A stretch of DNA of 32,070 nucleotides from positions 1-32,070 of the forward strand of contig JAZNKJ010000013.1 of the NCBI GenBank assembly GCA_045578465.1. Direction: 5' to 3'. Origin of the DNA: SIG454 sp045578465. GTDB taxonomy: Bacteria > Bacillota > Clostridia > Monoglobales > Monoglobaceae. Below are positions 6,675 through 15,768 of this stretch, piece by piece. The notes beneath the pieces were generated by a model. That model saw nothing but the letters and a program-made list of their open reading frames with translations. It was not told the DNA's origin and ran no database searches. Numbering within the stretch: the first letter of the stretch is position 1; each line of letters opens with the position of its first letter. The translations under genes were made by a program, and so were the position numbers.

Positions 6675-7826
6675 TTATTTGAATTTATCTTTCATTGAAT
6701 CAAAAAATGTCTTTCTTTTGCTGTATTTTCCTGCTCCAACACTTTGACCAAACTGTCTTAGAAGGTCTTTTTGCTCGCTATTTAACCCCTTTGGAGTTTC
6801 AACAATAATCTTGACATACTGGTCGCCTCGAGCTCCGCCTCCATAAAGCTTGGGAACTCCTCTTCCTCGTAGCCTGAATACAGTTCCCGACTGAGTTCCC
6901 TCAGGAATATCATAAGAAACTTTTTCGTCGATTGTCGGAACTTCAATTTCTCCGCCGAGGGCCGCTTCAACAAAAGTAATAGGGAAATCGCATAAAATAT
7001 CAAAGCCCTGACGAGTGAAAATCTTATGAGGCTTAACACTTACTGTAATCAAAAGATCTCCGTTTGGACCGCCGTTTTTACCCACATTCCCTTGTTCTCT
7101 TACAGGAAGGGTCTGGCCGTCGTTAATGCCCGCAGGAATTTTAACCTTAACCTTTACAGTTTTAAGAACTTCCCCCTTACCGGAACAAGTTGGGCATGGG
7201 TTTGTTATAACCTTACCTGTTCCATGACACTTGCTACAAGGACGAACGCTTTGCATTTGCCCGAACATAGTATTCTGAACGGTTCTAACTTGACCTGTTC
7301 CGCCACAAGCTCCACATGTTGCAGGAGAGCTTCCCTTCGCAGAGCCACTGCCCTTACATTCACTACACTTTTCTTTTCTGCGGACGCTGACTTCAACTTC
7401 TTTGCCGAAGCAAGCCTCTTCAAAGGTCAATTCCAGGCGAACATGAATATCGTCTCCTTGAACCGGTGCGTTTGGATTCCTTCGTGATGATCCACCAAAG
7501 CCACCGAAGCCGCCACCGAAAAGATCGAAAATATCTTCAAAACCGCCAAAACCACCTGAGAAGCCTCCGCCACCGTAGCCACCTGCATTAGGATCAACTC
7601 CCGCGTGGCCGAATTGGTCATATCTCTGCCTTTTTTCACTGTCGCTAAGCACCTCATAGGCCTCTGAGGCTTCTTTAAACTTTTCCTCCGCCTCTTTTGC
7701 TTTGTCGCCGGGGTTAAGGTCAGGATGATACTTTTTCGCAAGTTTTCTGTACGCTTTTTTAAGTTCGTCAGCACTGGCATTTTTGTCAACGCCAAGCACT
7801 TCATAATAGTCTCTTTTATCTGCCAA
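6675..7826 (-). CDS. dnaJ: Chaperone protein DnaJ (Hsp40)
   Basis: DnaJ brings unfolded proteins to DnaK and stimulates its ATPase. The 383-residue product has the full type I layout: J domain with HPD at 34-36, a Gly/Phe-rich linker (about 75-120), four CxxCxGxG zinc motifs (CSECKGSG, CGACGGTG, CSKCHGTG, CPTCSGKG) and the two C-terminal substrate-binding domains. I choose a TTG start at 7826 giving MADKRDYYEVLG, because AGGTGG lies 5 nt upstream; an in-frame GTG three codons earlier overlaps that ribosome site. Expressed from the CIRCE-controlled promoter of hrcA. A perfect hairpin lies between dnaK and dnaJ. Confidence 0.96.
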   Translation of the reverse strand: MADKRDYYEVLGVDKNASADELKKAYRKLAKKYHPDLNPGDKAKEAEEKFKEASEAYEVLSDSEKRQRYDQFGHAGVDPNAGGYGGGGFSGGFGGFEDIFDLFGGGFGGFGGSSRRNPNAPVQGDDIHVRLELTFEEACFGKEVEVSVRRKEKCSECKGSGSAKGSSPATCGACGGTGQVRTVQNTMFGQMQSVRPCSKCHGTGKVITNPCPTCSGKGEVLKTVKVKVKIPAGINDGQTLPVREQGNVGKNGGPNGDLLITVSVKPHKIFTRQGFDILCDFPITFVEAALGGEIEVPTIDEKVSYDIPEGTQSGTVFRLRGRGVPKLYGGGARGDQYVKIIVETPKGLNSEQKDLLRQFGQSVGAGKYSKRKTFFDSMKDKFK

Positions 7827-7853
7827 TTCTTCCACCTACCAATTTACAGAGCA

Positions 7854-7881
7854 GTTCGTCTTGGAAAAGTCCAAGACGAAC
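7854..7881 (-). other. Perfect 12-bp hairpin between dnaK and dnaJ
   Basis: GTTCGTCTTGGA and TCCAAGACGAAC pair around a 4-nt loop. No T run follows on the minus strand, so it looks less like a terminator than an mRNA processing or stability element that sets the DnaK to DnaJ ratio. That role is an inference. Confidence 0.75.
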
Positions 7882-7894
7882 ATATTTTCATAAA

Positions 7895-9730
7895 TTATTT
7901 ATTTTCGTCGTCAACAACTGTATATTCAGCATCAACAACATTATCGTCAGTTGCTCCTGCATTAGCATCACCCTGTGCCTGCTGTGCCTGAGCTGCCTGT
8001 TCATAGAGTTTCTGAGAAACTGCATAGAACTTTTGTGAAACTGCATCTGTCTGTGCTTTTACTGCTTCCACATCAAATTCATCGGTTTTAATAAGCTCTT
8101 TAAGTTTATCAACCTCAGCCTGAATACCTGCTTTTTCATCATCAGTAATCTTGTCGCCAAGCTCTGAGAGGGTCTTTTCAGTCTGATAAACGATGCTGTC
8201 TGCTGTGTTTTTAGTTTCAACTTTTTCCTTATTCTTTTTATCTTCTGCCGCAAACTGTTCAGCTTCCTTAACGGCCTTTTCGATATCCTCGTCAGAAAGG
8301 TTTGTGCTTGATGTTATTGTAACATCCTGAGAGTTACCTGTGCCTAAATCCTTAGCTGTAACATGAACGATACCGTTTGCGTCAATATCAAATGTAACTT
8401 CAATCTGTGGAACACCGCGTGGTGCCGGTGGAATATTATTAAGACTGAATCTTCCGAGAGTCTTATTATAAGCCGCCATTTCGCGTTCTCCCTGAAGAAC
8501 ATGAACCTCAACACTTGTCTGGCTGTCAGCAGCAGTTGAGAACACCTGACTCTTATTTGTTGGGATAGTTTTGTTTCTGTCAATAATCTTTGTGAAAACG
8601 CCACCCATTGTTTCAATACCAAGAGAAAGCGGTGTAACATCAAGAAGAACTAAATCTTCAACTTCGCCTGTTAAAACGCCACCCTGGATACAAGCACCGA
8701 GAGCAACACATTCGTCAGGGTTAATTCCCTTATGAGCTTCTTTACCGATAAGCTTTGCAACAGCCTCCTGAACAGCTGGAATTCGTGAAGAACCACCAAC
8801 TAATAACACCTTGTCAATTTCGTTTACGCTAACACCAGCATCTTCAATTGCTTTCTTAGTAGGAATTAAAGTTTTTTCAACGAGGTCAGCTGTAAGCTCG
8901 TCAAACTTCTGTCTTGTAACTGTGATATCTAAATGCTTAGGGCCCGTTGCATCTGCTGTGATAAACGGAAGATTGACATTTGATGTCATAACGCCTGAAA
9001 GCTCAATTTTAGCCTTTTCGGCAGCTTCTTTAAGTCTCTGAAGAGCCATCTTATCCTGCTTTAAGTCAATTCCGTTTTCTTTCTTGAATTCTTCAGCTAA
9101 ATAATCAATAAGTTTCTGGTCAAAGTCATCGCCACCTAAACGGTTGTTTCCGTTTGTTGCAAGAACTTCAAATACTCCGTCGCCGATTTCAAGGATAGAT
9201 ACATCGAATGTACCGCCACCAAGGTCGTAAACCATAATCTTCTGATCATTATCTTTATCGAGGCCATAAGCTAAAGCTGCAGCTGTTGGTTCGTTGATAA
9301 TTCTCTTAACTTCAAGGCCTGCAATTCTGCCTGCATCCTTTGTTGCCTGACGCTGCGCATCGCTGAAATATGCAGGAACAGTAATAACCGCCTCTGTAAC
9401 TTTTTCTCCAAGATAGCTTTCTGCGTCAGCTTTAAGTTTCTGAAGAATCATAGCTGAAATTTCCTGAGGTGTGTATTTCTTATCGTCAATATCAACTTTA
9501 AAATCACTGCCCATTTCTCTTTTTATAGAGATAATTGTTCTGTCAGGGTTAGTGATTGCCTGTCTTTTCGCAACCTGACCAACAAGTCTTTCCCCTGTCT
9601 TTGTAAAAGCAACAACAGATGGTGTTGTTCTTGCACCCTCAGGGTTAGCGATAACGGTAGGCTCTCCGCCTTCCATAACAGCAACACAAGAGTTTGTTGT
9701 ACCTAAGTCAATTCCTATAATTTTTCCCAT
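7895..9730 (-). CDS. dnaK: Chaperone protein DnaK (Hsp70)
   Basis: DnaK is the cytoplasmic ATP-dependent Hsp70. The 611-residue product opens with GIDLGTTNSCVAVMEGG, the phosphate-1 motif, and has the Hsp70 signatures VYDLGGGTFDVSILE and VLLVGGSSRIPAVQ, a linker DLVLLDVTPLSLGIE, a substrate-binding domain and a lidded helical C-terminus. The tail after the lid is rich in Ala and Gln and ends in acidic residues. The gap near residue 80-95 of Gram-negative DnaK is absent, typical of Gram-positives. YFSDAQRQATKDAG has Ser where Asn is usual. Start ATG 9730 has AAAGGAAAG upstream. Third gene of hrcA-grpE-dnaK-dnaJ. Confidence 0.98.
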   Translation of the reverse strand: MGKIIGIDLGTTNSCVAVMEGGEPTVIANPEGARTTPSVVAFTKTGERLVGQVAKRQAITNPDRTIISIKREMGSDFKVDIDDKKYTPQEISAMILQKLKADAESYLGEKVTEAVITVPAYFSDAQRQATKDAGRIAGLEVKRIINEPTAAALAYGLDKDNDQKIMVYDLGGGTFDVSILEIGDGVFEVLATNGNNRLGGDDFDQKLIDYLAEEFKKENGIDLKQDKMALQRLKEAAEKAKIELSGVMTSNVNLPFITADATGPKHLDITVTRQKFDELTADLVEKTLIPTKKAIEDAGVSVNEIDKVLLVGGSSRIPAVQEAVAKLIGKEAHKGINPDECVALGACIQGGVLTGEVEDLVLLDVTPLSLGIETMGGVFTKIIDRNKTIPTNKSQVFSTAADSQTSVEVHVLQGEREMAAYNKTLGRFSLNNIPPAPRGVPQIEVTFDIDANGIVHVTAKDLGTGNSQDVTITSSTNLSDEDIEKAVKEAEQFAAEDKKNKEKVETKNTADSIVYQTEKTLSELGDKITDDEKAGIQAEVDKLKELIKTDEFDVEAVKAQTDAVSQKFYAVSQKLYEQAAQAQQAQGDANAGATDDNVVDAEYTVVDDENK

Positions 9731-9767
9731 AATAAATCTTTCCTTTCTATGATAAATAAAATATTAA

Positions 9768-10304
9768 CTAATTTGAAACCTTAACCATTGAATGGCGGAT
9801 TACTTTTTCTTTATACATATAACCTTTCATAAACTCTTCACTTATGGTGTTTTCGTCAAAATCCTCATTTTCGTCATGCATAACCGCGTTATGCTTTTCC
9901 GGGTCGAACTTTTCCCCAACTGACGGAATCGGCGTAACATTAAGCTCAGTTAAAATATCCTGAAACTGTTTATCAATCATTACAACACCGTCAGCAATTG
10001 CTTTGGCATCTGCACCCTCCATAGTAGGAATAGCTCTTTCAAGAGTATCTTTAATAAGCAATACTTTTTCAATAGCTGTGCAAATCCCCATTGAGAAAAG
10101 CTCTTCTTTTTCCTTAGCAGTTCGCTTTTTAAAGTTTTCAAATTCCGCCGCGGTTCTAAGCATCTTATCTTTAAGAGCCAGAATTTCGTTTTCGAGCTCC
10201 TCTTCTCTGGAAATCGGTGTAGCTGTTTCTTCTACTGTTTCTTCTGCTTCATTTTCTATTGTTTCTTCAATAATTTGCTCTTCTGTATATTCTTTGTTTT
10301 CCAT
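9768..10304 (-). CDS. grpE: Nucleotide exchange factor GrpE
   Basis: GrpE releases ADP from DnaK. The 178-residue product has a Glu-rich unstructured start (about residues 1-35), a long coiled-coil helix (about 36-90, with RTAAEFENFKKRTAKEKEEL, the family signature) and a C-terminal beta domain with PEKHNAVMHDENEDFDENTI and GYMYKEKVIRHSMVKVS. The ATG overlaps the hrcA stop by one base (TAATG), so translation is coupled to hrcA. The gap to dnaK is 37 nt. Confidence 0.97.
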   Translation of the reverse strand: MENKEYTEEQIIEETIENEAEETVEETATPISREEELENEILALKDKMLRTAAEFENFKKRTAKEKEELFSMGICTAIEKVLLIKDTLERAIPTMEGADAKAIADGVVMIDKQFQDILTELNVTPIPSVGEKFDPEKHNAVMHDENEDFDENTISEEFMKGYMYKEKVIRHSMVKVSN

Positions 10305-11392
10305 TATTCTTCTCCTTCACTGCCTGCTTCTAAAAGGGCTGAAATCGGCTCGTTTCGTTTGCCGAATTTGTCCCCTAAGACATCGCTTAACTGATTGGTA
10401 AAATATTCAAGAACAGATATAATTTTTGAATAATCCATTCTTGCAGGGCCAACAACCCCAATTACACCACAGAGTTTATCCGATACTCTGTATGGCGCTA
10501 AAATCACGCTGTTTGTTTTAAGTTCTTCAACAGGAACTTCATCCCCAATCATAACTTTAATTGTTCCGTTATTTGGCATTGCGCTTATGAGCTGGGTCAA
10601 ATTTTCTTTATTCTCCATCGCAGAAAAAATTTCTTTGACCTTTTCTATATTGTTATATTCAGGAAAAGAGAAAATATTTGATAATCCCTCAACAAATATC
10701 TGCTTTGTATCAATTTCCGAAACCGCCTCATGAACAAGTTCCAAAACCGAGGTTAAAATCTCAGGATTTTCTCCGACCGCACTTTGGACCTTCATAATGT
10801 TATTAAGATTTATTCCCGACAAAGTAAGTCCGGATAAATTCTCGTTTAAAATTTCATTCAGGTGTTTTATATATTCCTCACTGGTCTCAGTTTTAAGTCT
10901 CAGAAGCTTATTCTTAATAATTCCTGACTTGTCAGAAATTATTACCATTATCGCTCCCGGGTCAACTGCAACAACTTTTATATTGTTAACCAGTCCCGTT
11001 TCAGCCGTAGGCAAAACACCTATTACAGGAAGGCCCGTTATATTAGAAAAGGTTGATGCAACTGCACGGACAATTTTATCAAGCTCCTTCATTTTAAGCT
11101 CAACCGCATCCTGCAATTTTTCAATTTCTGATGCTGTAATCTCATATTTCTGCATAAGATTATCTACATAGAGCCTGTATCCAAGGGTTGAAGGAACACG
11201 ACCTGCCGAGGTGTGAGGCTGAGTTAAAAGCCCCATTTCTTCAAGGTCTCCCATCTCATTACGAATGGTTGCCGCGCTGAGATTGAGGTCAGATTTTTTA
11301 GAAATACTTCTTGAACCAACAGGCTCCGCCGTGTTTATATAATCCTCAACAACCGCTTGAAGAATAACCTTTTTTCTTTCATCTAACGCCAC
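10304..11392 (-). CDS. hrcA: Heat-inducible transcription repressor HrcA
   Basis: HrcA binds the CIRCE inverted repeat and represses the heat-shock operon, its folding being assisted by GroE. The 362-residue product has an N-terminal winged-helix part with LDERKKVILQAVVEDYINTAEPVGSRSI (given in two overlapping pieces of the family pattern) and LSAATIRNEMGDLEEMGLL, followed by HTSAGRVPS and the C-terminal GAF-like dimerisation domain. I choose the GTG at 11392 (MALDERKK), with AAAGGGTGA 5 nt upstream. An in-frame GTG at 11425 lies inside the CIRCE element and has no ribosome site. First gene of the operon, therefore autoregulated. Confidence 0.97.
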   Translation of the reverse strand: MALDERKKVILQAVVEDYINTAEPVGSRSISKKSDLNLSAATIRNEMGDLEEMGLLTQPHTSAGRVPSTLGYRLYVDNLMQKYEITASEIEKLQDAVELKMKELDKIVRAVASTFSNITGLPVIGVLPTAETGLVNNIKVVAVDPGAIMVIISDKSGIIKNKLLRLKTETSEEYIKHLNEILNENLSGLTLSGINLNNIMKVQSAVGENPEILTSVLELVHEAVSEIDTKQIFVEGLSNIFSFPEYNNIEKVKEIFSAMENKENLTQLISAMPNNGTIKVMIGDEVPVEELKTNSVILAPYRVSDKLCGVIGVVGPARMDYSKIISVLEYFTNQLSDVLGDKFGKRNEPISALLEAGSEGEE

Positions 11393-11418
11393 AAATCTCA
11401 CCCTTTCTTTCTCTTTTG

Positions 11419-11445
11419 TTAGCACTCAAAGAAATAGAGTGCTAA
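11419..11445. promoter_or_regulatory. CIRCE element (HrcA operator)
   Basis: TTAGCACTC, nine spacer bases and GAGTGCTAA form a perfect match to the CIRCE consensus. It lies just downstream of the -10 box, in the hrcA leader, where bound HrcA blocks transcription. Confidence 0.97.
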
Positions 11446-11456
11446 AACATATCTCT

Positions 11457-11485
11457 ACTATACCACCTACTCCATATTTTGTCAA
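11457..11485 (-). promoter_or_regulatory. Promoter of the hrcA-grpE-dnaK-dnaJ operon
   Basis: TTGACA, a 17-nt spacer and TATAGT on the minus strand, 12 nt upstream of CIRCE. Vegetative sigma-A type, consistent with control by repression. Confidence 0.88.
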
Positions 11486-11533
11486 GAGATTTTGGGCTAA
11501 ATTTTAAAAAATTGTTAATTTTATTTCTTTCCC

Positions 11534-11562
11534 TTTACTTTAACATAAAAATATTGTATAAT
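11534..11562 (+). promoter_or_regulatory. Promoter of galT-galK
   Basis: TTTACT, a 17-nt spacer and a perfect TATAAT, 34 nt before the galT start. It is divergent from the hrcA promoter. I see no operator palindrome beside it. Confidence 0.72.
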
Positions 11563-11596
11563 TATGGAGAATAATAACTTTTAAGGGGTGAACAAT

Positions 11597-12568
11597 ATGG
11601 CAGAATTAAGATATAACCCTCTGCTTAACGATTGGATCATTATCGCATCTCACAGACAGGATAGACCTCAGATGCCAAAAGACTGGTGTCCGTTTTGCCC
11701 TGGCTCCGGTAAAGTTCCGGACAGCTATGATGTGTATAAATATGATAACGATTTTCCTGCACTCTCACAGAACCCTCCGGTTCCTGATGATGTTGCGACT
11801 GACTTTTTCAAGGTAAAACCTGAATACGGAAAATGTGAAGTAGTTTTATACTCTCCCGAGCATACTACTACCCTCCCTCAGCTTTCTGTTGATCACATCG
11901 AAAAGCTCGTTTCTCTCTGGCAGGAAAGATTTACAGAAATATCAAAGGACGAAAACATTAAATACATATTTATGTTCGAAAACAAAGGAGAACCTGTTGG
12001 CGTAACCATGCCTCATCCTCACGGTCAAATTTACGGTTACAGCGTGATCCCTAAGAGAATCAACGAAGAGCTTTCTAATAGCAAAAAGCACTTTGAAAAC
12101 ACAGGAAAATGCCTTATTTGTGACATTTTAGAAAACGAATACAAAGAAGACAAACGCGTTATTTGTGAAAACGAAGATTTCGCAGTTATTCTTCCTTTCT
12201 TCTCTGATTATCCATACGGAATCTATATTATTTCTAAAAAGCACAAGCAAAACATAACAGAATTTAACGATGCGGAAAAACATAATCTCGCTAAAATCCT
12301 GAAGGAAGCAACAGGAACTCTTGACGCCCTTTTTGATATGTCTTTCCCTTATATGATGTGTATGTATCAAAATCCGGTAAACAGCGAAGACACAAGCGAT
12401 TATAACCATTTCCACATTAAATTCTATCCACCTATGAGAAGCGAGAGCAAGATAAAATTCAACGCATCAAGTGAAACGGGTGCTTGGGCATGTTGTAATC
12501 CTACTGCCCCGGAAGATAAAGCCGAGGAGCTTAGACTTGCTCACGAAAAGTTTCTTAAAAAGCAATAA
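11597..12568 (+). CDS. galT: Galactose-1-phosphate uridylyltransferase
   Basis: GalT exchanges UMP between UDP-glucose and galactose-1-phosphate in the Leloir pathway. The 323-residue class I (HIT-fold) protein has an N-terminal RYNPLLNDWIIIASHRQDRP, the zinc-ligand pair CPFC (about 32-35), and the nucleophile motif MPHPHGQIYGY (about 151-161) whose middle His carries UMP. A second HIT half includes NHFHIKFYPP. I choose the ATG at 11597, since AAGGGG lies 7 nt upstream; an in-frame GTG three codons earlier overlaps it. galK follows after 17 nt. In bacteria with a lacto-N-biose pathway such enzymes can also act on N-acetylated sugar phosphates; the sequence does not decide this. Confidence 0.95.
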   Translation: MAELRYNPLLNDWIIIASHRQDRPQMPKDWCPFCPGSGKVPDSYDVYKYDNDFPALSQNPPVPDDVATDFFKVKPEYGKCEVVLYSPEHTTTLPQLSVDHIEKLVSLWQERFTEISKDENIKYIFMFENKGEPVGVTMPHPHGQIYGYSVIPKRINEELSNSKKHFENTGKCLICDILENEYKEDKRVICENEDFAVILPFFSDYPYGIYIISKKHKQNITEFNDAEKHNLAKILKEATGTLDALFDMSFPYMMCMYQNPVNSEDTSDYNHFHIKFYPPMRSESKIKFNASSETGAWACCNPTAPEDKAEELRLAHEKFLKKQ

Positions 12569-12585
12569 GGGAAAGGAAAATTATA

Positions 12586-13773
12586 ATGAATATAGCTGAT
12601 ATCAAAAAACAATTTATTGAGCTTTATGGTGGCACAGAAGACGACCTTCGCGTTTTCGCATCTCCCGGAAGAGTTAATCTTATCGGTGAGCATGTTGACT
12701 ACTGTGGCGGACCTGTTTTCCCGGCAGCTCTTACAATGAGAACAACTATTGTTGCAAGAAAAAGAGACGACAGAGTAATCCGTCTTAAAGCAACAGACCT
12801 CGACATTATGATAGAAACAACAATCGACGATATGGAAGAACTCAAGGGCAAAGTTAAATGGGGAGATTATCAGATTGGCGTTGCCGTTGAACTTAAAAAT
12901 GCAGGCTATGAAATTTGTGGTTGCGACCTTCTTTATGATGACACAACCCCTCACGGCGGTGGCCTCTCTTCCTCTGCTGCTATTGAAATTTCAACAGCAC
13001 TTATGTTTGCGACATTCTCAAATGAATCAAAAGGTATTACAGAGCCTGTTGATATGATTGAAATGGCTAAGCTTGGACAGAAGGCAGAGCACAACTTTAT
13101 CGGCGTAAAATGCGGAATTATGGACCAGTTTGCTTCTGCGATGGGTAAAGCTGACCACGCAATATATCTTGACTGTGCAACACTAGATTACGAGCATATT
13201 CCGCTCAATCTTGGCGAACATTGCTTGGTTTTATCAAACACAAACAAAAAGCACTCCTTAGGCGCTTCTAAGTATAACGAGCGCAGACAGGAATGTGAAG
13301 ACGGTTTAAATGCTCTTAAAACAGTTCTTCCAGACATTGTTCAGCTTGCAGATGTTTCTGTTGCAGATTTTGAAGCACACAAAGATGTTATTAAAAACGA
13401 TACCGTAAGAAACCGCATTGAGCATGTTGTTTATGAATGCGACAGAGTTCACAAGAGCGCCGATGCTCTTAAATCAGGCAACCTTGTTGAGTTTGGTAAA
13501 CTTATGAATAGTTCTCATCATTCGCTTCAATATTTATACGAAGTTACCTGTGATGAGCTTGACCTTTTAGCAAAAGAAGCTTTAAAGATAGACGGGGTTT
13601 TAGGTTCAAGAATGACAGGAGCCGGCTTTGGCGGATGTACTGTCAGCATTGTTAAAAAATCTTCCGTTGATAACTTTATCGCAACTCTCGGCAATATTTA
13701 CAGTAAAACTTTCGGCTTTGACGCATCTTTCTATGTTTCTGAAATCGGCGAAGGCGGACACGAAATTATATAA
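12586..13773 (+). CDS. galK: Galactokinase
   Basis: GalK phosphorylates alpha-D-galactose at C1 with ATP. The 395-residue GHMP kinase shows the galactokinase signature GRVNLIGEHVDYCGG (about 28-42), the ATP-binding GGGLSSSAAIEIS loop (about 124-136), catalytic Asp in KCGIMDQFASAMGKADHA (about 175) and the C-terminal MTGAGFGGCTVS. GKAP-like P-loop variants and all key residues appear intact. The start ATG 12586 has GGAAAGGAA upstream. It is the second gene of galT-galK and is followed by a strong terminator; there is no galE or mutarotase in the operon. Confidence 0.96.
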   Translation: MNIADIKKQFIELYGGTEDDLRVFASPGRVNLIGEHVDYCGGPVFPAALTMRTTIVARKRDDRVIRLKATDLDIMIETTIDDMEELKGKVKWGDYQIGVAVELKNAGYEICGCDLLYDDTTPHGGGLSSSAAIEISTALMFATFSNESKGITEPVDMIEMAKLGQKAEHNFIGVKCGIMDQFASAMGKADHAIYLDCATLDYEHIPLNLGEHCLVLSNTNKKHSLGASKYNERRQECEDGLNALKTVLPDIVQLADVSVADFEAHKDVIKNDTVRNRIEHVVYECDRVHKSADALKSGNLVEFGKLMNSSHHSLQYLYEVTCDELDLLAKEALKIDGVLGSRMTGAGFGGCTVSIVKKSSVDNFIATLGNIYSKTFGFDASFYVSEIGEGGHEII

Positions 13774-13782
13774 CTTATCAAA

Positions 13783-13826
13783 AACAAAACCTCAAAACGA
13801 AATTCGTTTTGAGGTTTTTTGTTTTT
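13783..13826. terminator. Bidirectional terminator between galK and clpX
   Basis: A 16-bp perfect stem (AAAACCTCAAAACGAA with TTCGTTTTGAGGTTTT) about a single central base, with T-rich runs on both strands. It serves the converging galK and clpX transcripts. Confidence 0.92.
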
Positions 13827-15111
13827 AACTTGCTGATTTTTTCGCCGTGACTCTTTTAACTGTACGGGCTTCCGGTTTTAATATTTTTTCAGGTGCTTTT
13901 CCATCAGTTATGCATTCCTTGTGGAAAATAAGTTTTTCAACATTAGTTTCAGATGGAATTTCATACATAACATCAAGAATAAGAGCTTCGATAATAGTTC
14001 TTAAACCTCTCGCTCCTGTCTTTCTCTCGATTGCTTTTTGAGCGATAGCTTCAACCGCCCCGTCATCAAACTCAATCTCAACATTATCCATTTCAAAAAG
14101 CTTCTTATATTGTTTTATAAGAGCATTTTTAGGAGTCTTTAATATTTCTTTAAGAGCTTCAATGCTCAAAGATTCAAGAGTTGTTACAATAGGAAGTCTT
14201 CCAACAAATTCAGGGATAAGGCCAAATTTAAGCAAATCTTCCGGCTCTACCTGTTTTAGAAGTTCTCCTGCGTTCCTTTCTGTCTTGCTTACCACTTTCG
14301 CTCCAAAGCCCAAAGTTTTTGAAGAAATTCTACTCTCTATAATCTTGTCAAGGCCTTCAAAAGCTCCACCGCATATAAACAGAATGTTCGTGGTATCAAT
14401 CTGGATGAAATCCTGATGAGGATGCTTTCTTCCCCCATTTGGAGGAACAGAAGCAACAGTGCCTTCCAAGATTTTAAGGAGTGTCTGCTGAACGCCCTCG
14501 CCACTAACATCTCGGGTAATTGACGGGTTTTCAGACTTCCTTGTTATCTTATCAATCTCGTCGATATAGATAATACCTTTTTCAGCTCGTTCAATGTTAT
14601 AATCCGCTGCCTGAATAAGCTTTAAAAGAATATTTTCAACATCTTCGCCCACATATCCTGCCTCTGTGAGCGCTGTTGCATCTGCAATTACAAAAGGAAC
14701 ATTCATCATTTTAGCAAGAGTCTGAGCCATAAATGTTTTACCCACACCGGTTGGGCCAAGCATTAAGATATTGCTCTTTTGAAGTTCTACATCTTCCCCT
14801 GTCGCTTCTGAGAATTTAATTCTTTTATAGTGATTATAAATCGCAACAGAAAGGACTTTTTTTGCATCTTCCTGGCCTATTATATAATCATCTAAAAAGG
14901 CTTTGATTTCTTTCGGTTTTGGAAGTTCTTTAAGTTCTTCATTATTCAATTCGTCAGACATTTCCATATCTTCTTCGAAAAGTTCAAGGCAAAGTTCAAC
15001 GCATTCATTGCAGATATACACACCGGGACCCTCGATAAGCTTTTTTACTTGTTCCTCGGCTTTTCCGCAAAATGAACACCGAAACTGTCGTCTTTCTTCA
15101 TTGCTTGACAT
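13825..15111 (-). CDS. clpX: ATP-dependent Clp protease ATP-binding subunit ClpX
   Basis: ClpX is the AAA+ unfoldase that feeds substrates, including tmRNA-tagged proteins, into ClpP. The 428-residue product has the N-terminal zinc domain (CSFCGK and CNECVELC, about residues 12-41), Walker A GPTGVGKTFMAQ (about 119-130), Walker B IIYIDEIDKI (about 180-189), the sensor segment and the ClpP-docking IGF-type loop as LGFGAKVV (about 268). The C-terminal GARGLRTIIEALILDVMYEIP is the family end block. ATG 15111 has AAAGGAG 6 nt upstream; clpP lies 15 nt before it. Confidence 0.98.
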   Translation of the reverse strand: MSSNEERRQFRCSFCGKAEEQVKKLIEGPGVYICNECVELCLELFEEDMEMSDELNNEELKELPKPKEIKAFLDDYIIGQEDAKKVLSVAIYNHYKRIKFSEATGEDVELQKSNILMLGPTGVGKTFMAQTLAKMMNVPFVIADATALTEAGYVGEDVENILLKLIQAADYNIERAEKGIIYIDEIDKITRKSENPSITRDVSGEGVQQTLLKILEGTVASVPPNGGRKHPHQDFIQIDTTNILFICGGAFEGLDKIIESRISSKTLGFGAKVVSKTERNAGELLKQVEPEDLLKFGLIPEFVGRLPIVTTLESLSIEALKEILKTPKNALIKQYKKLFEMDNVEIEFDDGAVEAIAQKAIERKTGARGLRTIIEALILDVMYEIPSETNVEKLIFHKECITDGKAPEKILKPEARTVKRVTAKKSAS

Positions 15112-15126
15112 ACAAAACTCCTTTTA

Positions 15127-15714
15127 CTATCTTTTCTCAACTATTTTATCAATTAAGCCGTATTTTAATGCATCCTCAGCGGACATAAAGTTGTCGCGCT
15201 CTGTGTCCATCTTAATTTTATCAAGAGGCTGACCTGTGTTTTCGCTAAGCATTTTATTGAGCTTATCTTTCATCTTGATAATTCTTTCAGCGTGAATCTG
15301 GATATCGGTTGCCTGGCCCTGAGTTCCGCCAAGTGGCTGATGAATCATAATTTCGCTGTTTGGAAGAGCAAATCTTTTTCCTTTTGCTCCAGCGGAAAGT
15401 AAAAACGCTCCCATTGATGCAGCCATACCAACACAGATTGTTGAAACATCTGCTTTTGTGTACTGCATAGTATCATAAATCGCCATTCCCGCAGTAATTG
15501 AGCCACCGGGACTGTTAATATAAAGATTTATATCTTTATCCGGGTCTTCGCTATCTAAAAATAAGAGCTGGGCAACAACCAAACTTGCTGTTGCATCGTT
15601 TATTTCATCTGATAAAAATATAATTCTATCCTTTAAAAGTCTTGAAAAAATATCATAAGACCTTTCACCACGGCTTGTTTGTTCAATTACATAAGGTATC
15701 ATACTATTGTTCAT
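15127..15714 (-). CDS. clpP: ATP-dependent Clp protease proteolytic subunit ClpP
   Basis: ClpP is the serine protease chamber of ClpXP. The 195-residue product starts MIPYVIEQTSRGERSYDI after a short lead and has the triad Ser100 (GMAASMGAFLL), His125 (EIMIHQPLGG) and Asp174 (TERDNFMSAEDAL). The length is that of the family. The start ATG has AGGAGG 7 nt upstream; an in-frame ATG at residue 5 is possible. The tig-clpP-clpX order is common. I see no CtsR heptad repeat upstream. Confidence 0.97.
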   Translation of the reverse strand: MNNSMIPYVIEQTSRGERSYDIFSRLLKDRIIFLSDEINDATASLVVAQLLFLDSEDPDKDINLYINSPGGSITAGMAIYDTMQYTKADVSTICVGMAASMGAFLLSAGAKGKRFALPNSEIMIHQPLGGTQGQATDIQIHAERIIKMKDKLNKMLSENTGQPLDKIKMDTERDNFMSAEDALKYGLIDKIVEKR

Positions 15715-15768
15715 TTTAAATTCCTCCTATAATTTTGTAATTTTCGACATTTCCCCAAAAGTTAAATC

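Noticed and set aside
7026..7487. A 153-codon plus-strand open frame opposite dnaJ, and several others opposite dnaJ, dnaK and leuS
   Set aside because: They lie wholly inside strongly conserved genes, have no ribosome sites and show no recognisable protein; they are antisense shadows.
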